Origin: an uncultured Candidatus Saccharibacteria bacterium
GTDB lineage: Bacteria; Patescibacteriota; Saccharimonadia; Saccharimonadales; Saccharimonadaceae
Assembly: GCA_948663575.1 (NCBI GenBank)
Contig: CAPNAV010000012.1
Location: forward strand, 1 to 32,337
Reading direction: 5' to 3'
DNA length: 32,337 nucleotides
This document shows, in pieces, positions 31,081-32,337 of the stretch (positions within the stretch are counted from its first letter, which is position 1; every line of letters starts with the position of its first letter). Below the pieces are notes generated by a model that made no database searches, was not told the origin of the DNA, and was given only the letters and a program-made list of their open reading frames with translations. The position numbers and the translations under genes were made by a program.

Positions 31081-32121
31081 CTATTCGTTGTTATTATTTA
31101 TATCGTCGGGATTTCCTAAGAATTCGGTGAGATATTGCTGATATTGATTGAAGACTTTGGTGGCGTATGTAGCAACTTGCGAATCTCTGGTATAGTGGCC
31201 AGCGTTATAAAAAATGGAAACCTCAATGCAGTATCCGGCATAATCATTACTTTCGATAAGCTCCTCGAAGAGATCAAGAGCGACTGTAGCGCTTTTGATG
31301 GGATCGAAGAGGTTGTCGAGTGTAGTGTCATGACGCTCCATGCGAGCCTTGTGCCACTTGGGCTGAATTTGAAAGGAACCGAAGCTTTCTCCCTGATCAC
31401 CAATGAGGGTCGTGTCGAACTCGGATTCGACTTTGGCGGTGGCCATGAGCGCGCAAAATAGCTCAATATTATAGTTACAGACATCCTCGTAAATTTGTTT
31501 TTGGATGTCGGCAGACCAGATTACGCTAGCGAGTAGCTTTTTAGAGGTATACTTGCTGGAGGTGGTTTTGCCATGAGAATTAAGAGGAATAGTATTCTCG
31601 TTGAGATAAGTGAGAATAAGTCTGTCGTGATTAGGTCTGGTATTGGGTAAAATGGTTATATCGGTAAGAAAAAAGTTATCTTCACCGATATCGTTTCCTG
31701 TGTCAAGGCTGCTATCTGCCTGATATGATTTTAACGGAGTCTCGGATAAAGGAATTGCGGCGAGCTCTAGTAAAGAATTATCGGTAACGATACTAAAAGA
31801 AGGCCATACGATGTGCGCCTCTAGGTCTGCAGTAGGGGAGTGGGTATTAGACAAAGGTCGCATAAGATTCTGTGGTGTGATAGGAACGATTTTGTCAAAA
31901 ATGATAGGTTGCATATTGACTAGGCTAATTTGGCTGATTGCTGTAAAATCAGCAGGCTGGAATGCGTCGGTGGTTAGAGTGGCAACCTGAGGCTTGTAGA
32001 ATTTTGAGTCGGCGGCCCGATGTGAGATATAGCCAGGCATAGCGCTTTCCGTAAGTGTGAGTGTTAGAACGCAAACTGTAGCGGTAGCGCGAATGATTTT
32101 ACCTTGTTTGTGCATGTACAT
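31081..32121 (-). CDS. Secreted lytic transglycosylase (SLT domain)
   Basis: 346 residues. The N-terminal hydrophobic segment (about 8-25) acts as a signal or anchor. A long low-complexity Ser/Thr/Asp region follows (about 30-190), with no recognised domain. The C-terminal SLT-type domain (about 210-335) has ALMATAKVESEFD (catalytic Glu), GSFQIQPKWH (GxxQI-like) and FYNAGH (the YNAG motif). It cleaves peptidoglycan glycan strands in the cell envelope, so it may act in growth or host contact (inferred). SD AAGGAGAG lies 11 nt before the ATG; the upstream 216 bp contain no clear gene. Confidence 0.9.
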   Translation of the reverse strand: MYMHKQGKIIRATATVCVLTLTLTESAMPGYISHRAADSKFYKPQVATLTTDAFQPADFTAISQISLVNMQPIIFDKIVPITPQNLMRPLSNTHSPTADLEAHIVWPSFSIVTDNSLLELAAIPLSETPLKSYQADSSLDTGNDIGEDNFFLTDITILPNTRPNHDRLILTYLNENTIPLNSHGKTTSSKYTSKKLLASVIWSADIQKQIYEDVCNYNIELFCALMATAKVESEFDTTLIGDQGESFGSFQIQPKWHKARMERHDTTLDNLFDPIKSATVALDLFEELIESNDYAGYCIEVSIFYNAGHYTRDSQVATYATKVFNQYQQYLTEFLGNPDDINNNNE

Positions 32122-32337
32122 TTCATTTTTCTCTCCTTAGGTTTTTATGGGAGTGCAAAAAACCAGATAGTAATATTGAAAAGTGCAAAGCCTTAAGTTG
32201 GCTAGCTGATATAATGTGCATCCCCCAGACTTTCCATTATGTCACGCTTTTATAATTATGTCTAGGGTTGTTTGATAAAAAGGGGTCTTGTTGCATAATC
32301 CCCAAACAAAAAAAGTAGTGTTATGATTAAAGTATGA
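32122..32337. other. Terminal intergenic stretch
   Basis: 216 bp with no gene seen. It is the upstream region of the transglycosylase. A promoter is expected on the minus strand, but I see no unambiguous -35/-10 pair. Confidence 0.35.

Overview
The window looks like chromosomal DNA of a member of Candidatus Saccharibacteria (TM7) or a close Patescibacteria relative. The evidence is small compact housekeeping genes, a DUF5663-like small protein, Fib_succ_major-like surface domains ending in RCL, LPXTG-like anchored surface proteins, many apparently leaderless promoters and the standard genetic code (TGA is used as a stop). The assignment is an inference from gene style; no rRNA is present to confirm it.

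Layout. Positions 1-185 hold a partial tRNA-Glu and tRNA-Lys. Positions 281-638 are a dense array of small hairpins leading into a first promoterless surface-domain cassette (639-959). Positions 1013-5000 carry a slipin (SPFH) gene, a small membrane protein, pyruvate kinase and phosphoglycerate kinase. Positions 5040-8829 form a surface-protein locus: a strongly promoted secreted protein, two tandem DUF916-like membrane-anchored proteins, and a protein with a VPGTG sorting-type tail. Positions 8880-11250 are an accessory island: a repeat element (A) followed by five cassettes on the minus strand, ending near tRNA-Val. Positions 11549-18833 hold a DUF5663-like gene, def-fmt, priA, a FemAB-family gene and a winged-helix gene overlapping recJ. 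Positions 18840-20755 are a second island: repeat element B, two minus-strand cassettes and one divergent plus-strand cassette. Positions 21142-23555 hold rpsU and a membrane protein-adk-map operon. Positions 23614-27238 hold a large Firmicutes-like surface protein (cysteine-peptidase-like domain plus BspA-type LRRs) that is frameshifted at an A5 run. Positions 27479-30806 are ftsA-ftsZ-nrdR-like-thioredoxin-like. Positions 31081-32121 encode a secreted lytic transglycosylase.

The most interesting signal is a family of nine cassettes of about 300-330 bp on both strands. Each starts at the same 13-nt sequence (TTTGGTGAGCGAT, encoding L-V-S) and ends in the same 23-nt block encoding RCLVSTNN, with highly divergent interiors that keep a common protein pattern. 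None has a recognisable promoter, Shine-Dalgarno or signal peptide. One has an in-frame nonsense codon and two have a frameshifted stop. They look like silent C-terminal domains of a secreted Fib_succ_major-type protein, stored as donors for recombination into an expression locus outside the window. The mechanism is an inference; the cassettes and their invariant ends are directly visible. The islands also hold families of perfect hairpins and two copies of a roughly 400-bp repeat element with long inverted repeats.

Most other genes are ordinary housekeeping genes for translation, glycolysis, replication restart and division. Several oddities are recorded: a roughly 103-residue repeat-built N-terminal extension on Fmt, an NrdR-like protein lacking all zinc-ribbon cysteines, and -10 boxes exactly 6 nt before four start codons.
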